Notes under the pieces: generated by a model | The model's database searches: none | What the model saw: only the letters and a program-made list of their open reading frames with translations | What the model was told of the DNA's origin: nothing | DNA from: Micropterus salmoides | Lineage: Eukaryota > Chordata > Actinopteri > Centrarchiformes > Centrarchidae | DNA length: 64,000 nucleotides | Direction of reading: 5' to 3' | Assembly (NCBI RefSeq): GCF_014851395.1 | Contig: NW_024040928.1 | Span: 8,991,728 to 9,055,727, forward strand | Shown: one piece after another, positions 49,891-62,080 of the stretch | Layout: each line of letters opens with the position of its first letter | Numbering within the stretch: position 1 is the stretch's first letter | Made by a program: the position numbers and the translations under genes

Positions 49891-52800
49891 GAGCCAGCCT
49901 GCAGTTTAAGTGAGAATAACAAATGCTAGAAAAAATAATAGGCCTACAAAAAGAAAAAGAGAGGAGCAGCACAATCCTACTATTGTTCATGGTAGCTAGG
50001 CAGAAAGCACAGTCAAGCCACGTCTTCGGGACATTTTACTGGCTCTAATAAAGAGTGTGTGGTCCCTGTTTTGGAGAGGTCTGCCAGACTGACAGATATG
50101 CTCTACAGTAGTATTGGATGGTTCCGTATCATGTATTTTGAGTTGTGTTACTTGGCACAGCTCAGACAAGAGCTGTCATTCATCACGCTTTTGCCTAGCT
50201 GAAAGTAGTGGTCCGAGCTGCTTATGATGGCATAGTGTGCAATATGTTGAATAAGTGATTGTAAAGGCGCTTGTGGATAATGGCGGACGGGGAGATTTCA
50301 CCACTCTCACAACATGAAATAACAAAATCATCCAATTTGACAGGCATGTTCTAACTTAAAGCAATTGTATATGAACAGAAAAAGATTTATACATCTCAAT
50401 GAGAAATAAAGTTGCAGGTTATTTACAGTAGTAGACTGGACTAGAATATATTCCGAATCAAAGGTTTTATTGATCATGTGTAATGTTTAGTTTAGCCGTA
50501 AGGGGGTATGCAGCATGACTCTGAACATCTTTGTGTGGTTGGGTTATAGAAGTTTATAGATTTATTTCAGAGAGTGCATAAGCAATAAACTTTGAGTCTG
50601 TATTGAGACAAAGTGGAAAAAATTGTTGAAGATCTTTGTGTCCGACTCCCTTTTTATGGAATATATGCGTTAAATTAGTGTGTCAAATAAAATGCAAAAC
50701 GGGGAGAGTGAGTCGAGAGTGATTCTCCATTCTCCAGCCTTTTTCACGTTTATTATTATTCAGCGTTAATTCCTGGACTTGTAGCACACACATGTCCCTG
50801 GCTTCTACTGTGTGGGGTACAGAAACACAGTTTGGTCTGTGCTTAATCAGTTCTGTTTTTAAGTGTTCTCTGCTCAGTTTCCAGCACAGCCCCGTGAAAG
50901 AAAAACGTCTGGTCGTGGGTGGCTTAGCTGGGTCACTGAGCCCACAGAGTGGAGCATTTCATAAGAAAGAGCCCACTTAATTCTGAACCATACATCGCAT
51001 TAGCTGATTTACATGTGGACAGCTATCATTTTGTGAGGAGTTTGACATTGATAAATGAGGTGTTTTACCTAATAGGTAATAAAAACAAATTACAGGTCTT
51101 AAGAGAAAGGATGTTCTTCATTTGGCTCTGTTTTCTGTCTCTTCGAGGGCAAGGGCCAGATTGTTTCCATATGATTGTAGGCTTCATTTGTTAAAACTAC
51201 AGACAGAGATTAATAACGGCATTTTCTGATGACTGATCCATACTTCGCCTTGAGGTTAGTAAGAGAAAAAATGGTAGGAACAACTGGATATTAAGGATAA
51301 ATTTTTCCTGCACACTTATAGATTTGTACATTACTTAATTATTAATAGTATATAGTATTTTAATCTGTCAGTAAGTATTAGTTCTCTCCCTGTGATGCTC
51401 ATTCTCTTTCTTTAAATAGCCTTCTACACTGTTTGTGCAAATTAAATGTAATTAATTACAGGAAACTGAAATCTCTTACCACCACTATAAAAACCTGAAC
51501 TGAACACATTACTGATATTTATATCCTCCCAGCTGTATGTTGAGAGCAATAAACATTTCTTTGATTAGCAGGGCACAAATAATACCAGGGTTAAAAAGCC
51601 ATGATGTTTTCACTATAAGACTGTTAATTATGGAGGGTATCAATGCTTCAGTACAGTGATTATGTGGCTGCTGCCCTTGTCCATGATCCATCAAATACCC
51701 TGAATTCAAATTAGTGAAACCATAAACAATCTACTTATGGTCAGTGGGGATTCACAGCATGTTCGCAGAGGGTGAAACGCTGACATACAATGTGAGATGA
51801 CAAATGACAGTCCAGAGACGAGAACAAATCAGTGCTCTGACCAGAGGTTTTTTTTCCAAAGAGAAAATATTAGCCCAAACAGTACTTAGTAGGTGAGGGT
51901 GTGTTATTCTTAACCGGTTTGAATCACTACTGGACTCTGCGGGTCCCACAGAGCTCGTATATAAGCTCTCTCAAGTTTCTTCAGCTAGGCGTGAAAAGGC
52001 TTCCCTTCTGGTGTAATGCAAGCCTGACAGAGGACAAGTCTGCCTCTATTCCCCGTCTCAGTGCAGTCAAACACTCCCCGAAAGGATGAGGCGGCCACAT
52101 CCACAGTCACACGGGCCATAATTTCCCACAGCCTAAAAGATCATTACATAGTGAAAAGTGTTCAGTCAGGTGTGAGTCCTTTCCCAACTTTACAGCTACA
52201 GGTGGCAATAAAGGAGCATGATACATGGTGGGAGTAGTATTTGAATAAAATCAAAATACAGTTAAATCTTTTATCAACAACTCCACTCACGTACAGGTAT
52301 GATAGGTAACAAATACATTATATGTTTTCCATACTGTTAAATGGAAAACGCATATGTGCACGTTCAGTCTGAGAGGCCGGAGACATCGCTTTTTAACCTT
52401 GAAATGAGAGAGTTATGTTTTGTCACAATCAAGCAATCATCATATAGAGAAACAAAGACGATACTTTCCCTGTGACTTGAATTTTGCTGTTCCGTCTTGC
52501 TTGTAAATGATGCAGGCGTATGTAATGACTGCGCAGTCAGACCGAGGTAATTTTAAGTGCCACATCCAATCAGCACTATCACCACAAAGCATCACAGCTT
52601 GGAGCGCAGTCCTTCTCTCTGCAGGGCCCTCAGCTGAGGTGATACTCAACCGCTGAAACACAGTAAAAGTTACCGATATGGAGCAAAAAGAAAGGCTGAG
52701 GAAAGAAAGGAGGGCAAGGGGGATCGGGGGTGGAGGAGGGTGAAAGAGTCTTGGATCCTGTGGTAAGTGCCAGAGGGACACATTTTGTTGGAACACGGGG

Positions 52801-54197
52801 TGTGCTGAGTGATGGGAGAACGGCTACAGCAGTGTTTAGAAACACCAGTCGGCCAGTCTATTGCCTAGGAGCCTGGGTGTCTGCGCTGAGCTCTCCCCCC
52901 CACCGCTCTAAGTAGGATGGTACATGCAGCCTCACTGCATACCGCTCTGCGCGCCGCTAAAATTAGCCCCCCTGGAACCAGATGGAATTCTAAACAGAAT
53001 AAACTTTTCTTGACTTGATTATATTGAGCCTTTCCAAGCTCCGACATTAAAAAGAAAGAGAGAAGGCAAAGAACGAGGGGGAACCTTAGAAGCTAATTGC
53101 CGTGGGTCTGGCGTGCACATTGGGCATTGTGTTGAGTCGAGACGCTGCAGTAATGCCGGAGCCTTTCCCGGGGTCATGTCTCCCAAAGGGGGAACCGTCA
53201 CATCTTCCATGCATTTGTGGTGGGCTTGCAGCTCCACACGGACTGCATGTGAAGCCGCTAATTAAAAGCAAGCGATCCGTAACTGTCTGGCTCACCAGGC
53301 CGTGCTCATCCATGTGGCCCCCTGGCCCCTGACGAAGGCTGTTAGGCATCTGCATGGGAGTGATTTTAAGAAAATATTACACGAGTCTGTTATAAATCAT
53401 CACTGGAGGTGTTACAGATAGATTACAGTGTATATATGAGATTATTATTATTAGAAGGATGTTTTTTGTTGCAGACTTCACCTAAGTCAGGATACAAAAC
53501 ATTTTTTGTTTGTTACCCAACAAATTCATATGGTTTCACTTTTATTCCTCATAGCATCATCTTATTGTGGAAAAATGGTGACATTATAGTAAAGTTGCAA
53601 TATTTGTGATAAAGTAAAATCATTTATCATTTTCAAATTCTATTTTCAGATCATAACAAAAACATTTTTATGAAGTTGTAACCTTGTAGTCCGGGTTGAT
53701 TTGGCGACACCCGTGGTTACTGTGGTAACAGCCAATGCAGTTTGATACAACAGGAAACACTTGTTGAGCAGCGTCTTTGTCAGAAATACAACAGAAGAGC
53801 AACGGGTGCTTCTGTTTACAGTGCAGCCAAACAAATTCATGTTGTTTTAATAAAGAAGTCAGTCAATAATAACAGAAACCGCAATCTGATTTCATGCTAG
53901 TAGTTTTCCACAAAACAGAAGTGCACAGTAAAGTCGGTTACATTGTGGAGGAGTTTGAGGTGTGCAGCCTGTCTCCTGCAGCTCCTCATCTAACAGCTCA
54001 CTGTGGCTGCTCTGACTTGTTCCATTGCAAACATTTTGATGATCTGCTAACGAAAAATGGTGAAAATTAATCGCAGCCAGCGCTAAGCTCGGAGACAAAG
54101 ATTTCACATTTCCCGTTAATGCTTCACAATAAAAGCTTCCCCATGTTTTGACAGTCAAATGCTTTTAATGTGAAGAATCAGCATGTTTGCATTAGAA
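49891..54197. other. Largely unique stretch, no gene seen
   Basis: No coding exon. The part at 52940-53370 is CpG-bearing and repeat-free, with CCGCTAATTAAAAGCAAGCG among its words, and could be regulatory. The segment 53690-53740 may be a repeat remnant. Overlapping frames around 52440-53355 lie on both strands and match no protein I know. Confidence 0.4.
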
Positions 54198-54478
54198 TTA
54201 AAGGATACCTATTATACTGCATTTCCAGTTCTATATTGTAGTTCTGTGACTCCTGTATGGCAACTTTGCATGATTATACTGACTCTTCTAGTAGGCCTTC
54301 ATTTCAGCCTCTGTCTGAAACAAGCTGTAGATGCTCCTGTCTCTTTAAGTAGATGCTTACAGCGATTTCTTTTAAATATTTTAACATCATTATTTGAAGC
54401 TTAGGCCATGTTTAACAAGAACATCCAACATCGTAGATAAGTCATAACATGTGGAAAAGCATAATAGGTGTCCTTTAA
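54198..54478. mobile_element. TTAA-bounded MITE, 281 bp
   Basis: The left end reads TTAAAGGATACCTATTAT and the right end, on the opposite strand, TTAAAGGACACCTATTAT, 17 of 18 identical. TTAA borders both sides (54198-54201 and 54475-54478). Internal words TTCAGCCTCTGTCTGAAAC and GCTCCTGTCTCTTTAAG match a repeat I remember from many fish. It is non-coding. TIR conservation suggests it is younger than the other TTAA elements in the window. Confidence 0.85.
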
Positions 54479-54541
54479 CCTAATACACTTGTGATATGGT
54501 GTTATCAGAGTGAACAGAAAACCAATTTAAAGAAAACCTGG

Positions 54542-55418
54542 CAGGGCTCAACTTTAAACTTTTTTGCATCTGGCCCCACAGTTGGTTGGTTGGTTGGTTT
54601 GAAACTTACGGGCCCGAAGACAATTTTTACTGGCCTTCCTTCCAAAAGTTATTTACCAGTGTTCAAACAAAAAAACTAAATCAAAGACTTTTAAGTTATG
54701 TTAATCGGTTATTAAATACATCCTGGATATTAAAAAAACTAAACTAAAATGTAATCACAGTTAAAATTATAAAAAAATTAAAAGGGTAACAAAACAATTT
54801 ACTTTTAAAACAAAACATACTAACAGACTCAAACATGACATGCTCTCTCTCTCCTGCTGACAGCCATTTAATAAAAAAAAACTGTACACAGAGCAGCGGA
54901 CCTGTCAGTCACAAGGTAGTACTGCCCAAAAGCATATGCTGCATCGTCCATTTCCCCCTAAATAGGACCATAATTTACTCATCATGTTTTGTTGAAGAAT
55001 ACTTGAAACTAGTGACTGAGACCATAAACTCATTATGAATGTGTTTACTGAGGTAATAATTCAGCTGAGAAGTAGCAACATTTTACTATTATTTTTAATG
55101 GAACCCTACGTCTTTTCGCAACCAGCGAACTCGCCCCCTGCTGGCCGTTAGAGAGAATGCATTTTTAAGTTACGTCTGCATGGTTTCACTTTCAGACCCA
55201 GAAGTTGCCGCTTGATTGAGATTAGAGAAATAACATTTGACAACCTCTCGTCACATAACTACAAATCTGGAAGAACAACGATGCAAAGCAACTGCAGGAT
55301 GATGAGTTTCTAATTTATTTATTTTAAATACTAATGTTTTTGAGTTGCTAGTTCAACTGTCCCGATGTTACTTTTTACTGGCCCCGGGCCATTGGGCCAC
55401 CGTTATTGTGAAGCCCTG
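54542..55418. mobile_element. hAT-like non-autonomous element, 877 bp
   Basis: The left end reads CAGGGCTCAACTTTAAAC and the right end, on the opposite strand, CAGGGCTTCACAATAAC. Both are followed by a variant of 'tggcccca...ggccc', and 'actggcc' words occur near each end (54627-54635, 55376-55384). CAGGG-type starts are usual for hAT elements, but I see no clear 8-bp duplication; the bases outside the ends (CCTGG and TCTGG) agree over at most 4-5 positions. There is a small GGTT run at 54578-54599. A second repeat sits inside at 55108-55216. No transposase frame is present. Confidence 0.6.
55108..55216 (+). mobile_element. Repeat core inside the hAT-like element
   Basis: The words ACTCGCCCCCTGCTGGCCGT, TAGAGAGAATGCATTTTTAA, GGTTTCACTTTCAGACCC and AGAAGTTGCCGCTTG match a dispersed sequence I remember as frequent in percomorph genomes. 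Its edges are not visible. It may be nested or an original part of the surrounding element. Confidence 0.5.
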
Positions 55419-58400
55419 TCTGGTAACTTTAATGGAAAGGGTCTTTGAAGGGTCCAAATGAAAGCAGTGTCTCTAGTCTGTAGTCTGTAGTTCTGTAGTC
55501 TGTCAAATAATGTAACTCATAAGTCATAGGGTCTTTAAAGAAATGAAAGAAATTGTAAGGCAGACAATAGCTGTAACATAACAAATATGTGTAAACATGA
55601 ACCTAAAGAGCACTTACAATACAATACAAATTCCTTTAATTAAACAACCCATGGTTGGTAGACAAGACGGAATGGGCCTTTGACTCCCTCCAAACAGTGA
55701 CTTTGATTTTCGAAGATTTGTTTGTTTCCACAAAATGACAGCTAAAACCCCAAGTCCTTTTCTAAACCAAAGTCTCACTACACTCCAAACTCAGCCCAGT
55801 GGTTGGCCACCTACAGAACAGAAAAGATGAAGATGAGGGAAAAACCCCTTTGTTCCAAAGGCTATCTTCTGGTGACTCTGGCTCGTGTTTATCGAACGCT
55901 GATTTTAATGCTCCATTTTTATCATGGCGATTAGCGTTGTTTAGCAATCAGTCAAACCGAGACTTCCCCTTGTCCATGCAAGTGTAAACACTTGTCTTCT
56001 CAAAACAGCTTCATTTGGATAAAGAAAGGACAGAAATGTCTCGGTGAATGCGATGGTGTATTTGTTCTATTGTTTGCTAAAGCAGAAGCACATGATGCAA
56101 TGCTGGTGTTTATGGGAGGGAAAGCAGCAATTGTTGTATCAGTCATATGTGAGCCGTGACACACATGACCACCGTGAATCGGCCTTTTCTCTCTCTGAAA
56201 TCTGTCCCATCCCATCACAGTTTTTCCACCACTCACTGGCTTAGCTCTCTGCCGCAAATTTTATATGATCCCCTTTTTTCAATAACCTCCGTTTGCTTTG
56301 ATTACTTTAATCACCACTGAATCTAACCAAATTTCAGAGTTTGTGGTAGCACGGCCTGCTCCTACTTGGTGGCGTGTGTGATTGAGGTGAGACTCGGAGC
56401 ACTGCTGCAGTAGCTCATTTGAGCCAGGGCTGAAGAGTTTCCTCGACAGTAGGAAGGAAGGGGGGGGTGGGGAGAGTTAACGTGAAGGGAAGAGTGAGGG
56501 AGCGACCCAGACGGTGACTTGGCTGGGGTCAGGTGTAAACATATGCACAGCTGGCAGGCAGATGTGCTCAGACGAGAGCCAGAGACCATGTCTTTAGTTC
56601 CTTCCTCTCCGCTCACCTTATGTACAGCTAACTCAGAAAGGAGAAACAAAGAAAAACTTGCGCACATGTAAAATAGTGTTTAAAATACACACATGGGGTC
56701 TTGCAATGCAGACAGTAAGATAATATCAGACGGGGTGGGGGCACAAAAAAATCAAAAGCTCTTGTTACTGCAGTAGTGGCCTCTGCTCCTCTGTTACTTA
56801 GCTAGTCAAGTGAGTGTGTGGTCGATGAGAGAGAAAGTATAACATTTCCCATTTTCTACTTTACTGGAGTGGTCTGGGAGACTCATCGGATGGGATTTAA
56901 AAAATATATTTCAGTGCACTGACATCCACGAACACACCATGGTTATATTCCTTTCACCCATTGCTTTACTTTTTTTTCTGCCTTTATTCAGTATGTGCCA
57001 GGCCAAACAGGACAGACAATTTTGTGCATTTTTGTGGATTTTCTGAGACCCCTAATCAAACTTTCAAACAAATGATCTCATGATGTAATGGGGCTGGAGG
57101 GATGCAAGCAACAACAAAACAAACTCTCCTCTGCTGCTAGAGCAATAACCAAAAGTTTACACCCCGGCAAACAGTTTAAATATTTACCAACCTTAGTAAA
57201 ACAGTCGGGGATTATCCTGTATTGTTATAACACTGAGAAAAGACTCTCATACTTTCCATATTTTCTGCTGATTCCATGAGGCTGCAAACAAGGAGAGGGA
57301 TCAGATTAAAATCTCTTTGTACATAAACTACCCATTGACTCACTGTCTTCCTGTCGGAAGGAGCAATTAGCTTTCCGAGACAAAGATCTCAGACATGTTA
57401 AATGGCTGAAAATAAATAAATGTGTCTATTGCCGTTAGACTTTAGGCCCTGTTTCAATTAGAGCTGAGGCCGTGGTCTATGTCTCTCACTGAGCTGCTGG
57501 CTCCTTCAAAGTTCTGCTTCTATGGGGACTTTTTAATTGCTATGTTTTAGCTGAGAGGGAAACAGAGAGGGGAAATGTACTGTATTCATCTTGGCCTCCC
57601 ACTATGCTTCACTCATGAAGGCCTGGGGTGATTTGTCTCTTTAACGCGGAACGCCGTACAGTGAAGTACAGTGCTGCTCAGACAATGCATTCATTCTTCC
57701 CATCGTGAATGGAGATTTTCTTCCACGGGTCTTTTTTTTCTGCCTTTTCGGCGGATTGATTTATGTGACATAATTTATTATGACCAGCTACCCGAGCTCC
57801 TTCAATTTCAGGAGGTAAAATGATCTAGAGATTTGCTAAAATCACAACACCTTCAATATAAAAGCTTTTGACAAAGTCTGCACTTGATATTCATCATTAG
57901 ATTAGCGCTTGGCATCTGTTAAGCCTTATATAACTGATAAAAGTAGTCTGTGGCTCTTGTTTTAAGGATTGCATTCCTTTTCAAACATTCCACACAATCT
58001 GCTGAAGTTGGTTATACTTTCAAACTCCTCCAGTCTCTTTTGCTTTTTCCATATCCAGCTGATGGCAGCCATGTCAACTATCAAAAAGCAGAGTCTGCTT
58101 ACAGAGATGACTGATGAGCGATGGTAGGCAGATCTGTGTGTGCGCTCTTTCCCAGCATCCAGACATGTGGGTCATAGAGCGAGACCAGATACACACCTCC
58201 TGATCTCCCTGCTGTCAGATCAACACTTTCTGTCAGCATATCTGTGTCACTCTCTCTGTGCTGTTCTCACACTCTCTATCTACCCAGTCTATTCATTGTC
58301 CTCAGGCATCCCATCAATCATTCTTGTTCTTCGATTTGCGACCCCCAATCTCTCTTTTCCTCTGCACCCCGCTGGGACGAGAATGTTTAAAGGTCCCTTT

Positions 58401-60212
58401 GTCCCTTTGAGAGTGGGAGCAACGTGAATATCCTCTCAGATGCGATAATATGATGACGGTTCCGCTATTTTTCGGGGACGTCGCAGTCTCTTTTTTTGTG
58501 TCTCTCAACACCCATAATAAGCAGCGTGCGCCTGTCCACAGCAACGCTTATACCTTTCACCCTTCCCTCTCTCCGTGCGTTGCGTGATTACACACAGACA
58601 GATGGTTTGAGTTTGAGCCCTGCCACCGCGCGCTAATATCAGACATGCTTTGAATTTATCTCACATCTTAATGGACGACAGGGTAGACAGGCAGTTTGCA
58701 AACTGCAAAACCATTCCTCTTGCCCGCTGTTTATTACCGTATTTATTTGACTGGATTCGAGGAATGAGGCAAATTGGCCCCAGTGAGAAAGAGACAGAAA
58801 GTGAGAGCGGTAGGAGCTCCACATTGAATAGTCATGCGTTTAACTGTTAAGACTGCGGTCATGAGAGCTGTCAAATGCTTGTCTGTCTCATAATAAACTC
58901 ATTACAGGGTGAACCCGAACAATCAAACCATCCTATTTCCTCTTGGACAACTTGGGCCTCTCCCTCAGGTACTGAAGTCTCTTCCTGCCTCTGGCAATAT
59001 TGGATCAAAGCACTTGTCTTATCTCAAGCATACACTCTAATAAAGTGATTAATGACATCTCCCCTGGTTTCTATTAAAGAACATCTTCACACATCATCTT
59101 GACCCCAAAGGCCATGGGAATACGCTGAGATACTTGTGACCATTTTTATTTTTGTGTTAGGCCTCTGCAGTAGTTGCAGTATCACATTTCACTACAGTGG
59201 CCCACTCACTTACTGAAAGATAAACTCCTTTTGTTGATCTAAAGTGGTTTGCTTATGCTTCATCAATTGGTCGGTCGGTCAAGCTGCAGTTTTGGGAGGA
59301 GAGACGGGGGCGAACGGCTCTGCAGAAGTGGCAAGGGGAACAAAGACTGGTTTATGGCGTGTGGCCATCAGACAGGCTACATCAACACTGTTCGTCAGGA
59401 CCCAAGAATAGTGTGGAGGGCTGAGTCAGCCTAGCAGCAGCTACCCACAGCAAGGAGAAGAGAGGGAGAAATGTGTGTGTACTTGCGAGATGGCCAGATG
59501 CAAAGGGAACAGAGAGGAAAAAGGGGGAGAAAGAAAACAACCCAAGGTTCTTGTTAAAACGAGATTGTTAAGGATCCCTGCTGCGGGATTTACTTTTTTT
59601 TTATTGCAATTCACCGTTTGACTCCATGACTCCACTCTTGACCTTGTAGCACACTAACACAAATGGGGAACTTGGCCTCCATGACAGCCCTGTTTACTGG
59701 AAATGCTGCTCACCAGGGACAATAAAGACTTATGATGCATACAAGGCTCCTGCCGACCTTTGCTGTTGTGGCCTAATGTAACTCCCATACCCACACATGC
59801 ACATGTATACAGTACACACAAATAGAAAGATAAAAAGATGGTAAACTACATACATATGTCCCTCATAACTAGGTAGAAAGAGTGACTCATTTTAAGGTAA
59901 ACCATGGATAAAGATGCAAAACCTTACTGTCCTTTAATGAAGGCAGGAATGAAAATTTGTCTTTGTCTTGGTTCAAGTGTTCAATAAAAACCTACAATAA
60001 ACATTCAGGGCAATAAGATTAGGTGTGTGCATATGGTAAGAGGTATACCTATTAAAACACTGCTACGCCAAAACATAATTTATGGAGCTACTGTTTATAG
60101 CAACAGGACCCAGCATTGTCAGCGGCCTAACACTTTGGGTGTTGTGCGGTGGAAGGACGAGCTGTTTATTTTGTTTATCACTTCACTCTATCGGCTGCAT
60201 ATGGAGTGTGTA
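55419..60212. other. Long repeat-poor non-coding stretch
   Basis: About 4.8 kb with no mobile element that I can bound. A short tandem of TCTGTAG-like words occurs at 55471-55505. No coding exon is seen. The block 57746-57960 is a candidate regulatory element (separate entry). Confidence 0.4.
57746..57960. promoter_or_regulatory. Candidate conserved non-coding element
   Basis: Repeat-free block with closely spaced words GATTGATTTATGTGACAT, ATTTATTATGACC, CATCATTAGATTAGCGC and CTTATATAACTGATAAAAG, typical of homeodomain and HOX/PBX-like binding. No coding frame. The support is textural only. Confidence 0.25.
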
Positions 60213-60228
60213 TGTGTGTGTGTGTGTG
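60213..60228. repeat. (TG)8 microsatellite
   Basis: Short perfect TG run. A good acceptor-like sequence (tgtgtttttcctgttgcag) follows, ending at about 60271, but the sequence after it does not give a recognisable exon. Confidence 0.9.
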
Positions 60229-61940
60229 CATTTTCATTTGGAAGCGATCTCCTGTGTTTTTCCTGTTGCAGAGCACAGAAGCGTGTGGTGTGGAAGCTCA
60301 AAGCTCTCGCCCACATCAAGAGAAACCATCCGGCCTTACAGCCACAAGCCCTCCCTCTCCTCCCCCCTCTCAGGCGTAATAACAGAGCCATCAAATAGCC
60401 ATATTTATAATCTCCGAACGGGCCAATTTTAAAGTGGTCAACTCCAGAGGTATAGGAATTGTTGAGAGCAATTTGCGGTTTTCATTCTTAAAGAGGCACC
60501 ATCCCAGTGGCAAATGAAATAAAGTCAGTATCCTTTTTTTTTTTCCATTTGTCAATATGAAAGCTGGGTTCAATTACATCTTTGGCTTTATTCTGATATC
60601 ATTTCAAAATGATTTATTTAAACTGGGTTGAGCAAAAATTATTTTATTATAATTCTGCTTCATGTTTGTGTAACACAGAAATTAGCGTTTGTCATTTTCC
60701 AAAGTGCAATGATGAGATTGCGCCAGCCTGGTACAGTATGCTCTGCATGGTATTAATATGAGAGCAGTTACTGTATCTTCAATAGAATGTGCAGTGTGTT
60801 CATTATCATTTATTTTGACTTTATTAAGGGTTAAATTAATCACTTTATCATAATCACTTCTTTAAAACACACATATGTGTTTACAGTGTTCATCAGCGCT
60901 GAAACACCAATTTTCAGAGGTGGAAAAGGGAAGTTGAACGCAAGCAAAGAGCATCTGGTGTAGCAACACATGAGCAGAAACAGCAGCAGATCAGCATACA
61001 TGAATACATTTCATCTGGTCATTATTGTGCAGTTATGGAGCCAAGTGCTCCTGCCAGTTTCCAGCCTCCTGTCACTTGCTGGTATCTGACACTGATGAAA
61101 AATGCAGTGTGTTTCGATCACCACAACATTACCATTCTGTTTTCTCTATATGTTGAGATCAGATGACTCCTAAGTGTTGATCTAGCATGATAAATGTAGT
61201 GGTGTGCAACACGTATGTGTTCTACGTTTGCCTTTATGAGTCAACCACTCAAAACTTCGAAGATTCAACCAATTAGAATAAGTTACTTTTGAATTATAGT
61301 TAAATGTTGTACATATAGCTGTATATGGTGTAATAAACAGGGGAGGCAGCAGGGAGGAAATGAGAAGTGAGGCCCCTATTCAACTCCCGAAGATTGGTGG
61401 TGATTATTTGATTACACACAAAATATATTAGGGATAGTAACAGTATAATAGATATTAAAGGTATAATAACTGGATTTCTCTCTACAAGAAGTTGTATCAA
61501 TGCCTGGTGAAAAAGATGTGTCAGTCACTTTAAAACAGTTCACTTTTATAGAGTGCATTGGTGGTGCATATTAGCAAACAAAATGCAATTAATCAAATTA
61601 TCACAAACTAATTGTCAGACGGTGAACCTAGGGCCTCTGCGAACACTGAGATCTGGGGCCCTGGGGCAGTTTTACATTTTGCCTGGTTGGTAATAAGCCT
61701 TGGTAATAAAAAAAAAAAAAAGACTCCTAAACAATGAAAAAGTTATATTACAAACTTAATAGGATCCTTGGCAAATGACAGCTTTCAAAAAAACCTTTTA
61801 CAGTCATTCTGGACAGAAACATATTTCATAAATATAAAGACACTAAGTATGACAAAGCAATCTTTAATAAATAAATGACAAAGATTGGCTTAATGCCACT
61901 GCTCAGCAATGCAACAAAATGTTAAGGATAAATATCTTGA
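60229..61940. other. Non-coding stretch, no gene seen
   Basis: AT-rich unique sequence. The GC-rich piece 60272-60380 has an open frame but no family resemblance. The piece 61620-61700, with repeated GGGCC words, may be the worn end of a DNA transposon. An A14 run ends near 61722. Confidence 0.4.
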
Positions 61941-62080
61941 GGCGCCCTGGTAGCCGAAGGGTTACAGTGCATACCACATAACCTTTGTTGCATGTCATTC
62001 CCTTTCTCCAATTGTTTCCTGTCAGCTTCACTATCAATTGCCCAATAAAAGCGAATATGCCCGAAAAAGTCTTTAAAACC
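61941..62080 (+). mobile_element. tRNA-derived SINE with lost B box
   Basis: Begins GGCGCCCTGGTAGCCGAAGG. The 11-mer TAGCCGAAGGG at 61951-61961 exactly fits the pol III A-box consensus TRGYNNARNNG. The usual B-box segment (GGTTCGAATCC-like), expected about 35-45 bp further on, is absent: the text passes straight from 'ataccacataacc' to the body 'tttgttgcatgtcattccct', so about 30-40 bp are deleted. The body (ttcctgtcagcttcactatc, caataaaagcgaatatgccc) and tail (ctttaaaa) match a SINE I remember from percomorph fish. No clear target-site duplication is visible. Without a B box this copy should be transcriptionally dead. Confidence 0.75.

Noticed and set aside
49526..49990. 154-codon minus-strand and 119-codon plus-strand frames
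   Set aside because: They overlap on opposite strands over purine- and CpG-rich low-complexity sequence, and neither resembles a family.
60258..60398. Possible 3' coding exon after the acceptor-like tract near 60255-60271
   Set aside because: The acceptor looks good, but all three frames give low-complexity or unfamiliar residues and soon stop. No partner donor or conserved motif is visible.
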